Shown: one piece after another, positions 34,396 through 44,644 of the stretch
Layout: each line of letters begins with the position of its first letter
Numbering within the stretch: position 1 is the stretch's first letter
NCBI RefSeq assembly: GCF_030580955.1
Contig: NZ_JAUQON010000003.1
Location: forward strand, 1 to 64,000
Origin: Hymenobacter convexus
Lineage (GTDB): Bacteria; Bacteroidota; Bacteroidia; Cytophagales; Hymenobacteraceae
Direction: 5' to 3'
Length of the DNA stretch: 64,000 nucleotides
Translations under genes and position numbers: made by a program
The notes under the pieces: generated by a model
What the model saw: only the letters and a program-made list of their open reading frames with translations
What the model was told of the DNA's origin: nothing
The model's database searches: none

Positions 34396-35991
34396 TTAGC
34401 GCGCTTCGTACACCTGGACTTGGTACTGGCATCGGGTGATGATGTCGCGCTCGGTGATGCGCCAGCCCTCAAAGTAGTAGGCGGGCAGGGTGATGAAGTG
34501 CGGACCAGTAGATATTAGCTTGTAAGCAGGCGGTATTTTGACTTCGTTGCACCAGCCCTCGTCGCGGATGGGGTAGAGAAAACCCATGTTCACGAGCATC
34601 ACCTGGGGCTGGCCGGCACCACCGGGCTGAGCCATCAGGCCATCGAGCACGCGGTAATAGTCGCCGGTGTTGGCGGTGGCGGTTTGCTCTTTCATGGTCA
34701 CCTTAGCCGTGGGGTAGTCGTGCGCGTGCTGGTTCAAAAACGTGAGCGGATAGACAATGCGGTGATACTGCAGGGTGAAAACGGCGAAGGAATACGCCGC
34801 CACGGCCGCCACCAGGACTACCGGCACAAACTGCCAGCTTTTGCGGGTGGCAGCGGGATACAGCACCTTGAAAATCAGCAGCACGAAGAAGGGCAGGTAG
34901 AGGTGCAGGATGCGGCCGTAGAACACCATCCGCTCCTGGTAGTACACCATGACGGCGTAGTGCAGGAATGCCAGCACCATAGTGATGAGCAGCAGGTTAT
35001 CGCTGAGCAGCGCGGTGAGCCGAGCGGCGTTGAGGCGGCCTCTCAGGAGCCGGTAGAGCGCTACCGGCAGGGCTACAATGCCGAGGCCGGTGAGCAGGTA
35101 GCCGAGGGTTTGCTCGGCGGTGAACAGGTACTTGAAGAGAAAAATGAAGCCTTCCTCGAAATCGCCCTGGGTGATGGAGCGCGACAAGAGGAGGCAGTCG
35201 TCGAGGTAGGATTTGTCCCCAATCACCGACAGCAGCTGGAAAAACCCAAACACGGCGGCGACGCCGGCACTGTAGAGCGCGCCGGTGCGGAACAGCTGCT
35301 TCCAGTCGAGCGCCAGCAACGCCCGCTTCTCCAGCAGCAACAGGCCCATGACCACCACGGCCGGGTTGTAGCCGGGGTAGATGGCGAACGTGAATCCGGC
35401 GAGGGCCCCAACGAGAAAAAACGTGCGATTGGTGCGCCGCTCGGGCCGCTGCTTCAGGCGTAACACCCAGTAGATATTGGCCAGGAAGGTGAACAGGGCC
35501 GCATCGTAGGGCAGCACGTGACGCAGGTAGATGTTGGTGTTCACCAGGCAGGCGTAGACCACGGTGCTGAGCAGGGCGGCCGTGGGGTGGCGCAGGAGCA
35601 GCAGCGCAATGCGGTAGAACAGCAGCAGGGAACCCAGCAGAATGAGGTAATTGAAGCCGACCGGAATGAGCAGGGAGGCGGGCTCGTGCGGGTCGAGGCC
35701 GGTGGCTTTGGCCAGCAGCACCTGCATGCCGGCGGGCACCAGCCGCCAAAAGGCATCGCCGGGGCGGCCCTGCACCTGCGAAATGCTGGCGCTGAAATTG
35801 GTCAGGCTGCCGTGGCATTCTATCGCTTTTATCGACTCGTAGTAGCGGTACTCATCGGGAAAGGTCAGGGCGCCGGCACCGAGAAAGGACAGCCGGGTGC
35901 CCAGTACCAGCACCAGCATCGCCAGCAGGCAGTAGTTCACAATGGACGGGAGGGTGAACGAGCGTTCGGGCAGCCAACTACTGGGGGTCAT
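34396..35991 (-). CDS. GT-C type membrane glycosyltransferase-like protein
   Basis: 531 residues with about ten hydrophobic segments. The first periplasmic loop contains a DE pair (D46, E47 in LTFPDEYRYYES), the position used as catalytic Asp in GT-C enzymes (ArnT, Pmt, GT39/GT83) that use lipid-linked sugar donors. The C-terminal 110 residues form a soluble domain after the last membrane segment. No neighbouring polysaccharide operon is visible apart from the GT4 gene 7 kb away. Target (lipid, protein or polymer) unknown. Gene-free stretch 35992-36157 upstream holds nothing I can name. Confidence 0.75.
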   Translation of the reverse strand: MTPSSWLPERSFTLPSIVNYCLLAMLVLVLGTRLSFLGAGALTFPDEYRYYESIKAIECHGSLTNFSASISQVQGRPGDAFWRLVPAGMQVLLAKATGLDPHEPASLLIPVGFNYLILLGSLLLFYRIALLLLRHPTAALLSTVVYACLVNTNIYLRHVLPYDAALFTFLANIYWVLRLKQRPERRTNRTFFLVGALAGFTFAIYPGYNPAVVVMGLLLLEKRALLALDWKQLFRTGALYSAGVAAVFGFFQLLSVIGDKSYLDDCLLLSRSITQGDFEEGFIFLFKYLFTAEQTLGYLLTGLGIVALPVALYRLLRGRLNAARLTALLSDNLLLITMVLAFLHYAVMVYYQERMVFYGRILHLYLPFFVLLIFKVLYPAATRKSWQFVPVVLVAAVAAYSFAVFTLQYHRIVYPLTFLNQHAHDYPTAKVTMKEQTATANTGDYYRVLDGLMAQPGGAGQPQVMLVNMGFLYPIRDEGWCNEVKIPPAYKLISTGPHFITLPAYYFEGWRITERDIITRCQYQVQVYEAR

Positions 35992-36157
35992 TGAGGAAGT
36001 GCGTGCGCATTGGAAAATTGAAATTCAGCCGGGGCAATTTGCTCAAAGGTAGGGACGGGCACGGCGAGCCAACCCCAAATACCGGCCTCCGGGGAAGAAT
36101 AGTTGCGGTTGGTCCAGCGCGGGCCCAGCCCCTGCCCGGCCGCCCCTGCGATTCCAT

Positions 36158-36192
36158 AAAAAAGGCTCCCTGCGAAATGCAGGGAGCCTTTT
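36158..36192 (-). terminator. Rho-independent terminator
   Basis: The stem AAAAGGCTCCCTGC / GCAGGGAGCCTTTT with a GAAAT loop, flanked by A and T runs. It lies 22 bp after the stop of the giant T9SS protein gene. Confidence 0.88.
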
Positions 36193-36214
36193 GTTAGAGT
36201 GGCGAGGCGGCTGG

Positions 36215-39200
36215 CTATTCTTTCTCGAACTTCTGCACGCTCCGGCCAGCGGGCGTCTGGAGTTCGATGAAATACAAGCCCGCGGGCAGCGTTTCAACAT
36301 TCACTTTGGCCGTGCCGGCCTCGGTGGTGCCCGCAAGCAGGGCCTGGCCCAGCTGGTTGAGCACGCGGTAGGGCGTGGGCGCCGCGGCGATGAAGCTCAG
36401 GCTGCTGCGGGTCGGGTTGGGGTAGAGCAGCACCTTGGCCGTTTCGCCGGTGCCGGCAACGGTCACGACCGGCGAGAAGGCCACCGTGCCGTCGCCGTCC
36501 ACCTGGCGCAGGCGGTAGTAGAGCGTGGCGGCGGGGGCCGTCTGGTCGAGCACCGCGTAGGCGGCGGCTTTGCTGCTGGTGCCCTGGGCCTTGGCGGTGG
36601 CCACGGTCACGAAGTCGTGGGCGTTGAGGCTGCGCTGCACCTCAAACCGGTCGGCGTTCTTTTCGGTGGCGGTGCTCCACTTCACGGCCACGGCCTTGTC
36701 GGCCTGGCGCTGGGCGCCGAAGCTGCTCAGCTGCACGGGCAGGGGGTTCACGGCCTGAAGGACGTTGACGTTGGAGATGTCATCGGTGGCACCGAAAGTA
36801 AAGTCGGAGAAGCCGCTGAAGTTGTCCGAAGTAAGGGTGCCTGCAGAAGCTGCGCCGCCTGCGCCGTTGTCGGGACCGGTACTGGCGTTGGTAGTGGCCC
36901 GGCCAATGTTAAGCCAGCCGCCGCTGGTACCTCCGTCGCGCTTGGCAATGACCAGCGAAGTGTTGCTGGGGTTGTTGATGTAGTCGTCGGGGCCGAACGT
37001 CAGGGTGATGTTGCCGGTAAAGCCCGATGATGTATTGGAGGTATTCACCGTGTAGAAGCGCTTGGTCGAAACACGGGTGAGGTTAGGCAGTGAACCGCCC
37101 GTGGCGAGGGTGCGGCTGGTGTTGTTCTCAGTCTGGAAAGCGGTGTAGGTGGCGGTTCCGGTTTGCGCGGTGGCCGTGAGCGTGAGCGGACGGTAGAGCG
37201 TGCCGCTGCCAATGGGGAACACCGTGGTGCGAGCCCCAGCGGCCGTGGCGCGCGCCAGCGGGCCGTTTACGAAGCTAGTGGTGCTGCCGCCGGTAATGGA
37301 AGCAGTAGCCGTAAGCGACAGCAGATTGGTGGCGTCGGTATTGATTTTGCCACCGTTCAGGCTTACAGGCCCTTCAACGCTGGCTGGGCCGGTGGTGGTG
37401 AGGCTGGTGTTCCCGTTCACGGCAACGCTGTAGTAGCTGCCGGGCTGAAGCGTGGTGGTCTCATCCACATACACGGGGCGGCCAATGACCGTGCCCCAGT
37501 TGGTAGCCACGCGCACGCCGTCCACGCCGAGGCCGTTATCGGCCTGACGCAGAATGATGTTGGCAAGTGCCCCCAGCCCCGAACTGAGCGGGCCACTGGA
37601 CGAGATAAGGGGTTGGGCGGGCTCGTTGAGGTCGGCCGCGGCATTGTACACAAACAGGCTGGCGGTCTGGGTATTGTTGCTGTTGACGGTGTACTTCAAT
37701 ACCACCAGGTAGGGAGTATTGCTGTTGTAGGGCGTGCCCGTGGTGTAATTGCCGGTAGAGCCATTTCCTACCCCAAACTGGAAAGTACCCGCAGCAGCGG
37801 TACCGGTGCGCGCGATAAATATGCGCCCCCGGGGGACAGCATTAGCGGCATCGGCAAAAGCCAGAAAGTAGTCGCCGCCGGATGCCGTAGCCGTTACGTT
37901 GATGACAGCCGCCGCATAGAGCGTGGAACTGCTCGTCGCTCCGAACGTGCGGCTGACGTCCTGGTTGTTGACGTTGCTGAGGCGAGCCGTGGAAGACCCG
38001 GCAAACGTAGCCGGCTCGCTCTGGTCAAAGCCGCGCGGGTACTGGGCCATGGTCAGATTGTCGGCAACGGTGGCGGGCGGCGTACTGGTGGTGGTGCTGA
38101 AACCTATCCAGCCGTGGTTGGTCAGGCTTTGCCCGGCCGCGTAGGCGAAGTTGTCTTCCAACAAAAGCTGGCCCGCCGTGGGCGTCGCCGTCACGGTGAA
38201 GCTGGCGGTGCTGGTGCTGCTGCCGTAGGCGGTGGTCACCGTGAGGGGCCCCGTGGTGGCGCCGGTGGGCACCGTGGCCGTGAGGCTGGTGGTCGAGTTG
38301 AACGTGACGGCCGTGGCCGCCGTGCCGTTGAACGAAACCGCGGAGGTGGCCGTGAAGTCGGTGCCCGTGAGGGTAACGGCCGTGCCTACCGGGCCGGTAA
38401 CGGGCGAGAAGGACGTGAGCAACGGCGCCGTGACGCCCGTGCCCGTCACCGTGAAGGTGTAGGGATTTTCGTCGGAGTCGTTGCTGGCAATGGAGATGGT
38501 GGCGGTTTTTGTGCCGGTCGAAGTCGGCGCAAACGTGATGGTGAAGGGCAGGCTGCTGTTAGCGGCTACCGTGGTGGCCGTGGGCTGAGTCAGGCTAAAA
38601 TCAGCGGTGTTGCCGCTGATGTTTACCACCGGGCTTCCACTACTGAGCACAAGGGTGGCCGCCCCTTGGTTCTGGATGCTAAACTGCGTTGAGGTATTAT
38701 TTCCGACACGAGTGTCGGAATACGTGTAGCTGCCATTATTGAGCACGTCGGTAGCGGGCAGGCCCTGCACCACGTTTATCTCGGGGGTGGTAATGGGGTC
38801 TATCGTGCCATTCACAATGACCGCAGGCGTGGTGCTGTTCGAGTCTTCCAAACGGAAGTTACCTGTGCTGCCATTATAGCCGTAAAGGCGGAAATACACG
38901 GTACCTGAGCTGGCTTGCAGGATGCTGGTGGCCGGAGGGCTAAAGCTATAGCCGGTGTTGACCGCGCTTGGCAGCGTCTGGGTACCCAAGATTAATGGGT
39001 TGCTGAAATTGGTGCCGTCTGTACTGGCGCGCAGTTCAATGGTTTGCGGTCCGCTGGAAGTGCGGTACACTCGTAACGCAATGTTGGAAATGGTAGCTGT
39101 ATAACCACCAGCGACGGTATAGCTGAACGTAAGATATCCTTTGGTGGCATCTGCGACGGTAGTTGATGAAGGAAAGCCACTCGACGCATAGGCTCCGTTG

Positions 39201-41614
39201 GTAGATACTTGGTTGAGGTCGCTGCTGCGGCTTATGGAAGTAGCCGAGAGGTTGGTGACGACCGTGGCGACGGGCAGCATGAACGTACTGCCTGAAAGCG
39301 CTATTGTTTTGTACGTCAGCAACGGCCCGGTGGTCACCGTGAAAGTCTGCGTGCCCGAGGTGCCGCCGCCCGGTGTGGGGTTGCTGACGGTGATGGGGTA
39401 ATTGCCGGCCGTGGCGGGCAGCGTGAAGCTCACCGTGAGCGAGGTGGCGCTTGTGAACGTAGGCGTGACGGTGGTATTGTTGAAATTAACCACCGAGGCC
39501 GTGGTGAAACCCGTGCCCGTGAGGACGATGGAAACGGTGGTGCCCGTGGTGCCCGAAGAAGTCGAAAGGGCGGTGAGCGTGGGCGCCGGATTGGCAACGT
39601 CAATTTGCACGGGCGCGCTGGCTACGTCGCTGCAGGCTGCGAAGGTGCTGACTACGCGCACGAAGTAGGTGCCGGCGGTGGCGAAGTTGGGCGTGTACGT
39701 AGTGCCGGTCTGAGCCGGGCTGATGTTGGTGAAAGCACCGGTGGCGCTGCTCCCCACCTGCCACACCCGCGACGCGGCGGCGGGGGTTTCGGTGGCCGAG
39801 AGCGGGTTGCCGTTGACGCCGGTCACGAGGGATTGGGTGGTATTGGGCGAAATGCTCACCGTGGGCGCATTCACCACTTGCAGGCTGGCCAGAGCCGACG
39901 ATACCGCGCCGTTGACCACCTGCACCCGGTAGCCGGTGCCGCTAGCCGTGCCCTGCGGCACCGCCAGCAAAATGGGCGAAGCCGTGCCGGTGGCCGTGGC
40001 CAATGGGGTAGCGAAGCTGCCACTGGCATCCGACAGCTGCACCGTGTAGGTGCCCGGCGTGCCGTTGCCGGTGAAGGCCACCGAGGTGCTACCCGCGCCC
40101 GAAGTGGTGCACACGGCTGCGGGCGTGAGCACAACGCCCGTGATGCTGGGGTTGGTGACGGTGCCGTAAACCGGTTTGTTGACCAAGCTAGCGCCCGTGC
40201 TGGTGTGCGCAATGTTGGAAGGTGAGCCGCTGGTGCCGAAGGACCCGGAAGTAGTGCCGGCCAGGCGCACGTAGACGACTGCCGACACCGAGCCGCCGCT
40301 TTGGGTGAGCACCAGCGGCGTGCCGGTGGGGTATGCGGCAAAGGTGCCGGGCGTGCCGGGGGTAGCTTCCAGCGCCAGTTCGTAGCCCGTAGGCGAAACG
40401 ATGTTGATATCGGTGGTGAGGTTGCTGCCGGTTACGGTGTAGCTCTGGCTGGCCGAAGGGGTGCCGGTAAAGGCCGTGAAGCCAAGCGCCGTGTTGGACG
40501 AGAGAGTGATAATGGGCGTAGGTGCCGTGACGTTAATTCGTACCTGGTTGCTCGTAACCGGGCCGCAGGTGGCGAAAGTGGTTTTCACCACCACATAATA
40601 AGTACCAGCGGTGGCGAAATTGGGCGTAAAGGTGCTGGTCGTGATGCCGGTCGCGGTGGGGTAGCTGCCCGACGTGGTGCCGTAGAACCATTCGCGGCTG
40701 GTCGCATTGGCGGCAGGGGTTTCCGTAGCTGTAAGTTGGTTACCGTTGACGTTCGCTACGATATTTTGGTCAGCAACAGGGGCCACGGCTACGTTGTTGA
40801 CCGTCACGGACTGGTCGCCCGTGCCAGTTACCCCGGTGGCGTTTACGCGAATCTTGTAGGCACTGCCACCGGCCACCGAGGACGGAATGGTAGCCACAAA
40901 GGTGCCGGTGCCGCCGCTGATGTTGGCCGTGCCGCTCAGAGCCGTGGTACCGCTACCGAAGCTGCCCGATGCGTTAGACAACAGACCTGTAATAGAACTC
41001 GGGCTCCCGGTGTACGAAAAGCTAACGGTCGTGGTACCGCCAGCGCACACAGTTGCCGGCGCAATGCCGGTGGCGTTGATGGTGGCTGAGGGAGCCGTGG
41101 CAATTAGCTTCAGATTTTTTAATCTTACCCCTGCACCGCTTGTGGCATTATTGCTAATGCGAATTTTTACGTTATTGGTGAGTGTACCCGTGAGTGCAAT
41201 ACTTGAGGTTGGGTAAGTCGAATTATCAGTTGGTGCTAATGTTGTGGTTACTTGGGTGTAGCTTGAGCCACCGTTATATGAAATCTCAACTTTGGCGGGG
41301 TTGCTGCCGCTGTTGAAGGTGGCGACATCAACGGAAAAAGTCGCCGTTGAATACCCACTTAAGTCGTAGGAATCTGTGGTGATAGCATCCGAAGTTGTAC
41401 CAGCTTCTACAAGAAAATAAGTAGAGCGCTCTATAGCATTTGCAGTAACAGCATTGTTACCGACCCAATTTGACGGGAGAACTGTATACGCACTTGAAGT
41501 AGGGTAAACATTAAAAATTGTCGTCTGCCCCCACCCTGCCAGCGGTAACATGAGCATCAGCAGCGCCACGCCGCGGCTGACCATAGAGGTAAAAAGAGTA
41601 CGAGGTGGGTGCAT
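36215..41614 (-). CDS. Giant T9SS type A cargo protein with Ig, TIG and HYDIN-like domains
   Basis: 1799 residues, with a Sec signal (MLMLPLAGWGQ). Order: N-terminal CBM-like beta-sandwich (about 31-165), several Ig-like repeats (175-660), an IPT/TIG domain (about 680-765), another carbohydrate-binding-like sandwich, a choice-of-anchor D/HYDIN-like domain (TPEINVVQG), a second TIG domain (LTSFSPVTGPVGTAVTLTG), a lectin-like module starting LLLEDNFAYAAGQSL, an FN3-like domain and a type A sorting domain (LLYPNPTRSSLSF, LPAGLYFIELQ, end EKE). It should be secreted and surface-anchored through PorU. No enzyme domain is apparent; an adhesin or polymer-binding role is inferred. Confidence 0.87.
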   Translation of the reverse strand: MHPPRTLFTSMVSRGVALLMLMLPLAGWGQTTIFNVYPTSSAYTVLPSNWVGNNAVTANAIERSTYFLVEAGTTSDAITTDSYDLSGYSTATFSVDVATFNSGSNPAKVEISYNGGSSYTQVTTTLAPTDNSTYPTSSIALTGTLTNNVKIRISNNATSGAGVRLKNLKLIATAPSATINATGIAPATVCAGGTTTVSFSYTGSPSSITGLLSNASGSFGSGTTALSGTANISGGTGTFVATIPSSVAGGSAYKIRVNATGVTGTGDQSVTVNNVAVAPVADQNIVANVNGNQLTATETPAANATSREWFYGTTSGSYPTATGITTSTFTPNFATAGTYYVVVKTTFATCGPVTSNQVRINVTAPTPIITLSSNTALGFTAFTGTPSASQSYTVTGSNLTTDINIVSPTGYELALEATPGTPGTFAAYPTGTPLVLTQSGGSVSAVVYVRLAGTTSGSFGTSGSPSNIAHTSTGASLVNKPVYGTVTNPSITGVVLTPAAVCTTSGAGSTSVAFTGNGTPGTYTVQLSDASGSFATPLATATGTASPILLAVPQGTASGTGYRVQVVNGAVSSALASLQVVNAPTVSISPNTTQSLVTGVNGNPLSATETPAAASRVWQVGSSATGAFTNISPAQTGTTYTPNFATAGTYFVRVVSTFAACSDVASAPVQIDVANPAPTLTALSTSSGTTGTTVSIVLTGTGFTTASVVNFNNTTVTPTFTSATSLTVSFTLPATAGNYPITVSNPTPGGGTSGTQTFTVTTGPLLTYKTIALSGSTFMLPVATVVTNLSATSISRSSDLNQVSTNGAYASSGFPSSTTVADATKGYLTFSYTVAGGYTATISNIALRVYRTSSGPQTIELRASTDGTNFSNPLILGTQTLPSAVNTGYSFSPPATSILQASSGTVYFRLYGYNGSTGNFRLEDSNSTTPAVIVNGTIDPITTPEINVVQGLPATDVLNNGSYTYSDTRVGNNTSTQFSIQNQGAATLVLSSGSPVVNISGNTADFSLTQPTATTVAANSSLPFTITFAPTSTGTKTATISIASNDSDENPYTFTVTGTGVTAPLLTSFSPVTGPVGTAVTLTGTDFTATSAVSFNGTAATAVTFNSTTSLTATVPTGATTGPLTVTTAYGSSTSTASFTVTATPTAGQLLLEDNFAYAAGQSLTNHGWIGFSTTTSTPPATVADNLTMAQYPRGFDQSEPATFAGSSTARLSNVNNQDVSRTFGATSSSTLYAAAVINVTATASGGDYFLAFADAANAVPRGRIFIARTGTAAAGTFQFGVGNGSTGNYTTGTPYNSNTPYLVVLKYTVNSNNTQTASLFVYNAAADLNEPAQPLISSSGPLSSGLGALANIILRQADNGLGVDGVRVATNWGTVIGRPVYVDETTTLQPGSYYSVAVNGNTSLTTTGPASVEGPVSLNGGKINTDATNLLSLTATASITGGSTTSFVNGPLARATAAGARTTVFPIGSGTLYRPLTLTATAQTGTATYTAFQTENNTSRTLATGGSLPNLTRVSTKRFYTVNTSNTSSGFTGNITLTFGPDDYINNPSNTSLVIAKRDGGTSGGWLNIGRATTNASTGPDNGAGGAASAGTLTSDNFSGFSDFTFGATDDISNVNVLQAVNPLPVQLSSFGAQRQADKAVAVKWSTATEKNADRFEVQRSLNAHDFVTVATAKAQGTSSKAAAYAVLDQTAPAATLYYRLRQVDGDGTVAFSPVVTVAGTGETAKVLLYPNPTRSSLSFIAAAPTPYRVLNQLGQALLAGTTEAGTAKVNVETLPAGLYFIELQTPAGRSVQKFEKE

Positions 41615-42248
41615 AAGTAACGGGTGTTAAAGGGGTTAAAAAATCACCTTTTGATGGGCGCACGGTCAGTAAAGTTAGCCCAACCGTATAGCACTTACCT
41701 CATATCAGGGATTACGAAACCGTTATCATCGGCGGTAGTGCAACCCAACAACGTGCCCGTAACCCGTGAGCGGAATTTCATAAGGGCATAATCCAGTTTA
41801 ATTTTTGGCGCCTAAAAGAGCCTGCGTCTCAGCAGCCGCTTCATTGAACCGAATAATCAATGGTCGGGCTTACTTATTCGGCACGTTGCGTTTGCTGGCC
41901 GGCGAGGCACCAGCCAGCCGGGGCTGGTGGGTGGCCAAAAAATGCTGGAAATAGCGAAGGCCCGCTTGCTACGCAAGCGGGCCTTCGGGGCACATGGTGC
42001 CTGCCATTCGGTACCGGTGGCTGGTTCTGGGCGCTGCTGCCAGCAGCAGCAAACTGCTGGGTGGGTGGCCACGGCCAGAATGCTCTTCCGGGTAAGAATG
42101 GCAGGTCTTAAAATCGTACTCGGGGCCGCGGCAACCCCTATTAGCTCAAGTATTACCGCGCCGGCTCCCGAACAGTTCCCAAAGCTACCGCTACAGCTCA
42201 AACCCCAGCCGTAGTATCGCCCAACGGCCTAACTACATCAATAAAGCC
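41615..42248. other. 634-bp gene-free stretch with hairpin
   Basis: No coding region is convincing on either strand. The part next to the giant cargo gene (41640-41800) is AT-richer and should hold its promoter; on the minus strand TAACTTTA near 41680 is a one-mismatch -7 box. At 41955-41987 a perfect 14-bp stem (CGAAGGCCCGCTTG / CAAGCGGGCCTTCG, loop CTACG) forms a strong hairpin with a T-run about 15 nt further on the minus strand, so it may end the GT4 transcript. The remaining GC-rich part has small internal dyads but nothing I can name. Confidence 0.5.
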
Positions 42249-43535
42249 TCAGAATTCCACTTTGCCCAACCAGGGTGCCACCCCGGCGGCAAACACGGCG
42301 TTGATGGCCAGCGCCCGCCGCGCGCGCCGGCTGGGGGTCTCGGCAGCCGGTGCGGCGCACAGGGCCTGAATCACGTCTTCGGTGAGGGCGCACTGGCGGT
42401 GGTGGGAGTAGCACCAGCGCTCCAGCTGGGCGCGCTCCACGCGCAGGCGGGTGGCGGCGGGGTCGAGGAGGGTGCGGCGCACGGAGCGGGCGCAGGCGGC
42501 CACGTCGCGGTGCAGATAGAGCAGGCCGGTGTGGCCGTGCTGCACCAACTCCACGGTGCCGCCGGTGGCAGCGGCCACTACGGGCACACCGGCGGCCATG
42601 GCCTCCAGGGTCACCATGCCGTAGGTTTCGTTTTCGGAGGCCAGCACAAACACGTCGATGGCCTGGTAGAACACGGCCGGGTTGGCCCGGAAGCCCCGGA
42701 AATGCACTCGCTGCTCCAGGCCGAGCTGTTTCACCAGGGCTTGCAACTGGCGCAGGTACTCGTCGCCCTCGTTGCGGGTCGGCTCGCCCATGATGACCAG
42801 GCTGGCGTCGTGGCCGAGCTGCTGGCGCAGGTGGTGCAGGGCCTGAATGACGAAATCCTGCCCTTTGCCCGCGTCAAACCGGCCCAGGATGCCCAGCAAA
42901 GGGCCTTCCAGCGGCAGGCCCAGTTCCTGCCGGGCCTCGGCGCGCGTGCGGGTGAGCGGCGCAAACTGCTCCAGGGGCAGGCCCAGCGGCACGGTGTGCA
43001 GCTGAGCGGTGTCGAAATGCGTGTGGCGGGCCACCTCGCGGGCCAGCCCCGGCAGCGGCGTCAGCCAGGCATCGACGAGCCGGAAGCGCAGCGTGTGCAC
43101 CAGGCTGCGCTTGGGCCGCCCCAGCTGCATGTGCTGCTGATAGATGATGCGCAAATGCCCACCCATCAAAGTTTTAACTAGCGTGGCCAGGGCCAGGTCC
43201 TTGTTTTGCGTCACCACCAGCACGTCTACCTGCAGGCGTTCGAGCTGCTGCTTGAGCTCCCAGGCGGCTAGTGGCATGGCCGGGCCGCGGCGCACGGCCA
43301 GGGTTTCGAGGGGCACAAACCACTCCTCGGCCCAGGCAGCGAGCGGCGTGGCCGGCGGCGCGAAGAAGGTGACGCGCCAGCCGCGCTCCTGCATCCAGCC
43401 GGCAAATTTCAGGCTGTTCAGCTCCAGCCCTCCCAGGCTGCCCGAGAGGCAAAGCACGGCCAGTTGGGGCTGAATTTCCGGGGCATAGGGGTCCCGTTCG
43501 GGAATAAAATCCCCGTTGGTGTAGTAAGGTTTCAT
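42249..43535 (-). CDS. GT4 family glycosyltransferase
   Basis: 428 residues, GT-B fold, cytoplasmic. The donor-binding half has LGILGRFDAGKGQDFVIQAL, the strand VHFRGF and the E-x7-E motif region ENETYGMVTLEAMAAGVPVV ending in TGG, typical of GT4 retaining enzymes that use UDP- or GDP-sugars. The N-terminal acceptor half begins LAVLCLSGSLGGLELNSLKFAGW. The acceptor is unknown; it could build capsule, LPS or a glycolipid. Monocistronic as far as I can tell. Confidence 0.88.
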   Translation of the reverse strand: MKPYYTNGDFIPERDPYAPEIQPQLAVLCLSGSLGGLELNSLKFAGWMQERGWRVTFFAPPATPLAAWAEEWFVPLETLAVRRGPAMPLAAWELKQQLERLQVDVLVVTQNKDLALATLVKTLMGGHLRIIYQQHMQLGRPKRSLVHTLRFRLVDAWLTPLPGLAREVARHTHFDTAQLHTVPLGLPLEQFAPLTRTRAEARQELGLPLEGPLLGILGRFDAGKGQDFVIQALHHLRQQLGHDASLVIMGEPTRNEGDEYLRQLQALVKQLGLEQRVHFRGFRANPAVFYQAIDVFVLASENETYGMVTLEAMAAGVPVVAAATGGTVELVQHGHTGLLYLHRDVAACARSVRRTLLDPAATRLRVERAQLERWCYSHHRQCALTEDVIQALCAAPAAETPSRRARRALAINAVFAAGVAPWLGKVEF

Positions 43536-43605
43536 GGCTCAGAAAGACGGAGAGTGTGAAGGCAGCGCGGCGGTAGAAAGCGGGTAGGGCGAGGAGTTAG
43601 TGGGA

Positions 43606-43765
<160 letters not shown>

Positions 43766-43768
43766 CTC

Positions 43769-44521
43769 TCACGTCCAGCGGCTGAGGAACTGCAGGAAGG
43801 TGTCTTTGTACTGGTCGCCGACGGGGATGGTGATGGCCCCAATCTGGACGGTGAGGCGGCGCACGGCCTCAATCTTGTCGAGCGCCACGATGAACGAGCG
43901 GTGGATGCGCATGAAGCGCCGGGTGGGTAGCTTTTCCTCCATCGCCTTGAGGCTCATGAGGCTGAGAAGGGCGCGAGGCGTGCTTTTGAGGTGCACTTTC
44001 ACGTAGTCCTTCAGACCTTCCACGTAGAGAATGTCGCTCAGGGCGACGCGCACCAGTTGGTATTCGGCCTTTAGAAACAGGTACTCGTCCTCCTCAGGGC
44101 CGGTGGCGGCGGGGGCCGTGGCGTGCTGCGAGGTTAGCTCGGCGTAGGCGCGGGCCTTGCCGGCGGCGCGCAGGAATTCTTCGTAGTTGAAGGGCTTGAC
44201 GAGGTAGTCGAGGGCATCGACGCGGTAGCCTTCCAGCGCGTACTGGCTGAAGGCGGTGGTGAAGATGACGCGCGGGCCGGTGGGCCCCAGCACGCGGGCC
44301 AGCTCCAGGCCGTTGAGTTCCTGCATCTGAATATCCAGGAAGGCCAAATCGACGGCGCCGGGGTGCTCGTGCAGGTACTTGAGGGCCTCCACGGCGCTGC
44401 CAAACTTGCCCACCAGCTCCAGAAACGGCGTTTTTTGAATGAAGGAAACCACCAGGCCCAGGGCCAGGGGCTCGTCGTCGACGGCAATGGTGCGGAGGGG
44501 CGGCAGGGCGGGCGTACTCAT
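43769..44521 (-). CDS. LytTR-type response regulator
   Basis: 250 residues. Receiver domain 8-125 with the acidic pair DDE, phospho-acceptor D63 (AFLDIQMQELNG) and the Lys of VKPF. LytTR DNA-binding domain about 148-248 (EYLFLKAEYQLVRVALSDILYVEG, FMRIHRSFIVALDKIEAV). It pairs with the LytS-type kinase encoded just upstream on the same strand, 123 bp away across a palindrome. LytTR sites in target promoters cannot be predicted from this window. Confidence 0.94.
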   Translation of the reverse strand: MSTPALPPLRTIAVDDEPLALGLVVSFIQKTPFLELVGKFGSAVEALKYLHEHPGAVDLAFLDIQMQELNGLELARVLGPTGPRVIFTTAFSQYALEGYRVDALDYLVKPFNYEEFLRAAGKARAYAELTSQHATAPAATGPEEDEYLFLKAEYQLVRVALSDILYVEGLKDYVKVHLKSTPRALLSLMSLKAMEEKLPTRRFMRIHRSFIVALDKIEAVRRLTVQIGAITIPVGDQYKDTFLQFLSRWT

Positions 44522-44536
44522 AGGGAAATGGCGTTT

Positions 44537-44640
44537 TCTGTCATCCTGAGCAGAGCGAAGGACCTTATAAGGTTAGAGCAAGTAATTATTGCAAGCTGTT
44601 CATCGGTAATAAGGTCCTTCGCTCTGCTCAGGATGACAGA
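44537..44640. repeat. Palindromic repeat, family B (perfect, with covariation)
   Basis: Arms 44537-44568 and 44609-44640 are perfect 32-bp inverted copies around a 40-nt loop with TAATTATTG. Both arms carry GAGCAGAGCG where other copies have GAGCGCAGCG, so the change is matched on both sides. It lies between the kinase and regulator genes. Confidence 0.93.
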
Positions 44641-44644
44641 CTTG

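Noticed and set aside
41857..42201. 114-codon frame in the large gap on minus
   Set aside because: Cys/Pro/Ala-rich low-complexity product, crosses a strong hairpin, no start context or homology that I recognise.
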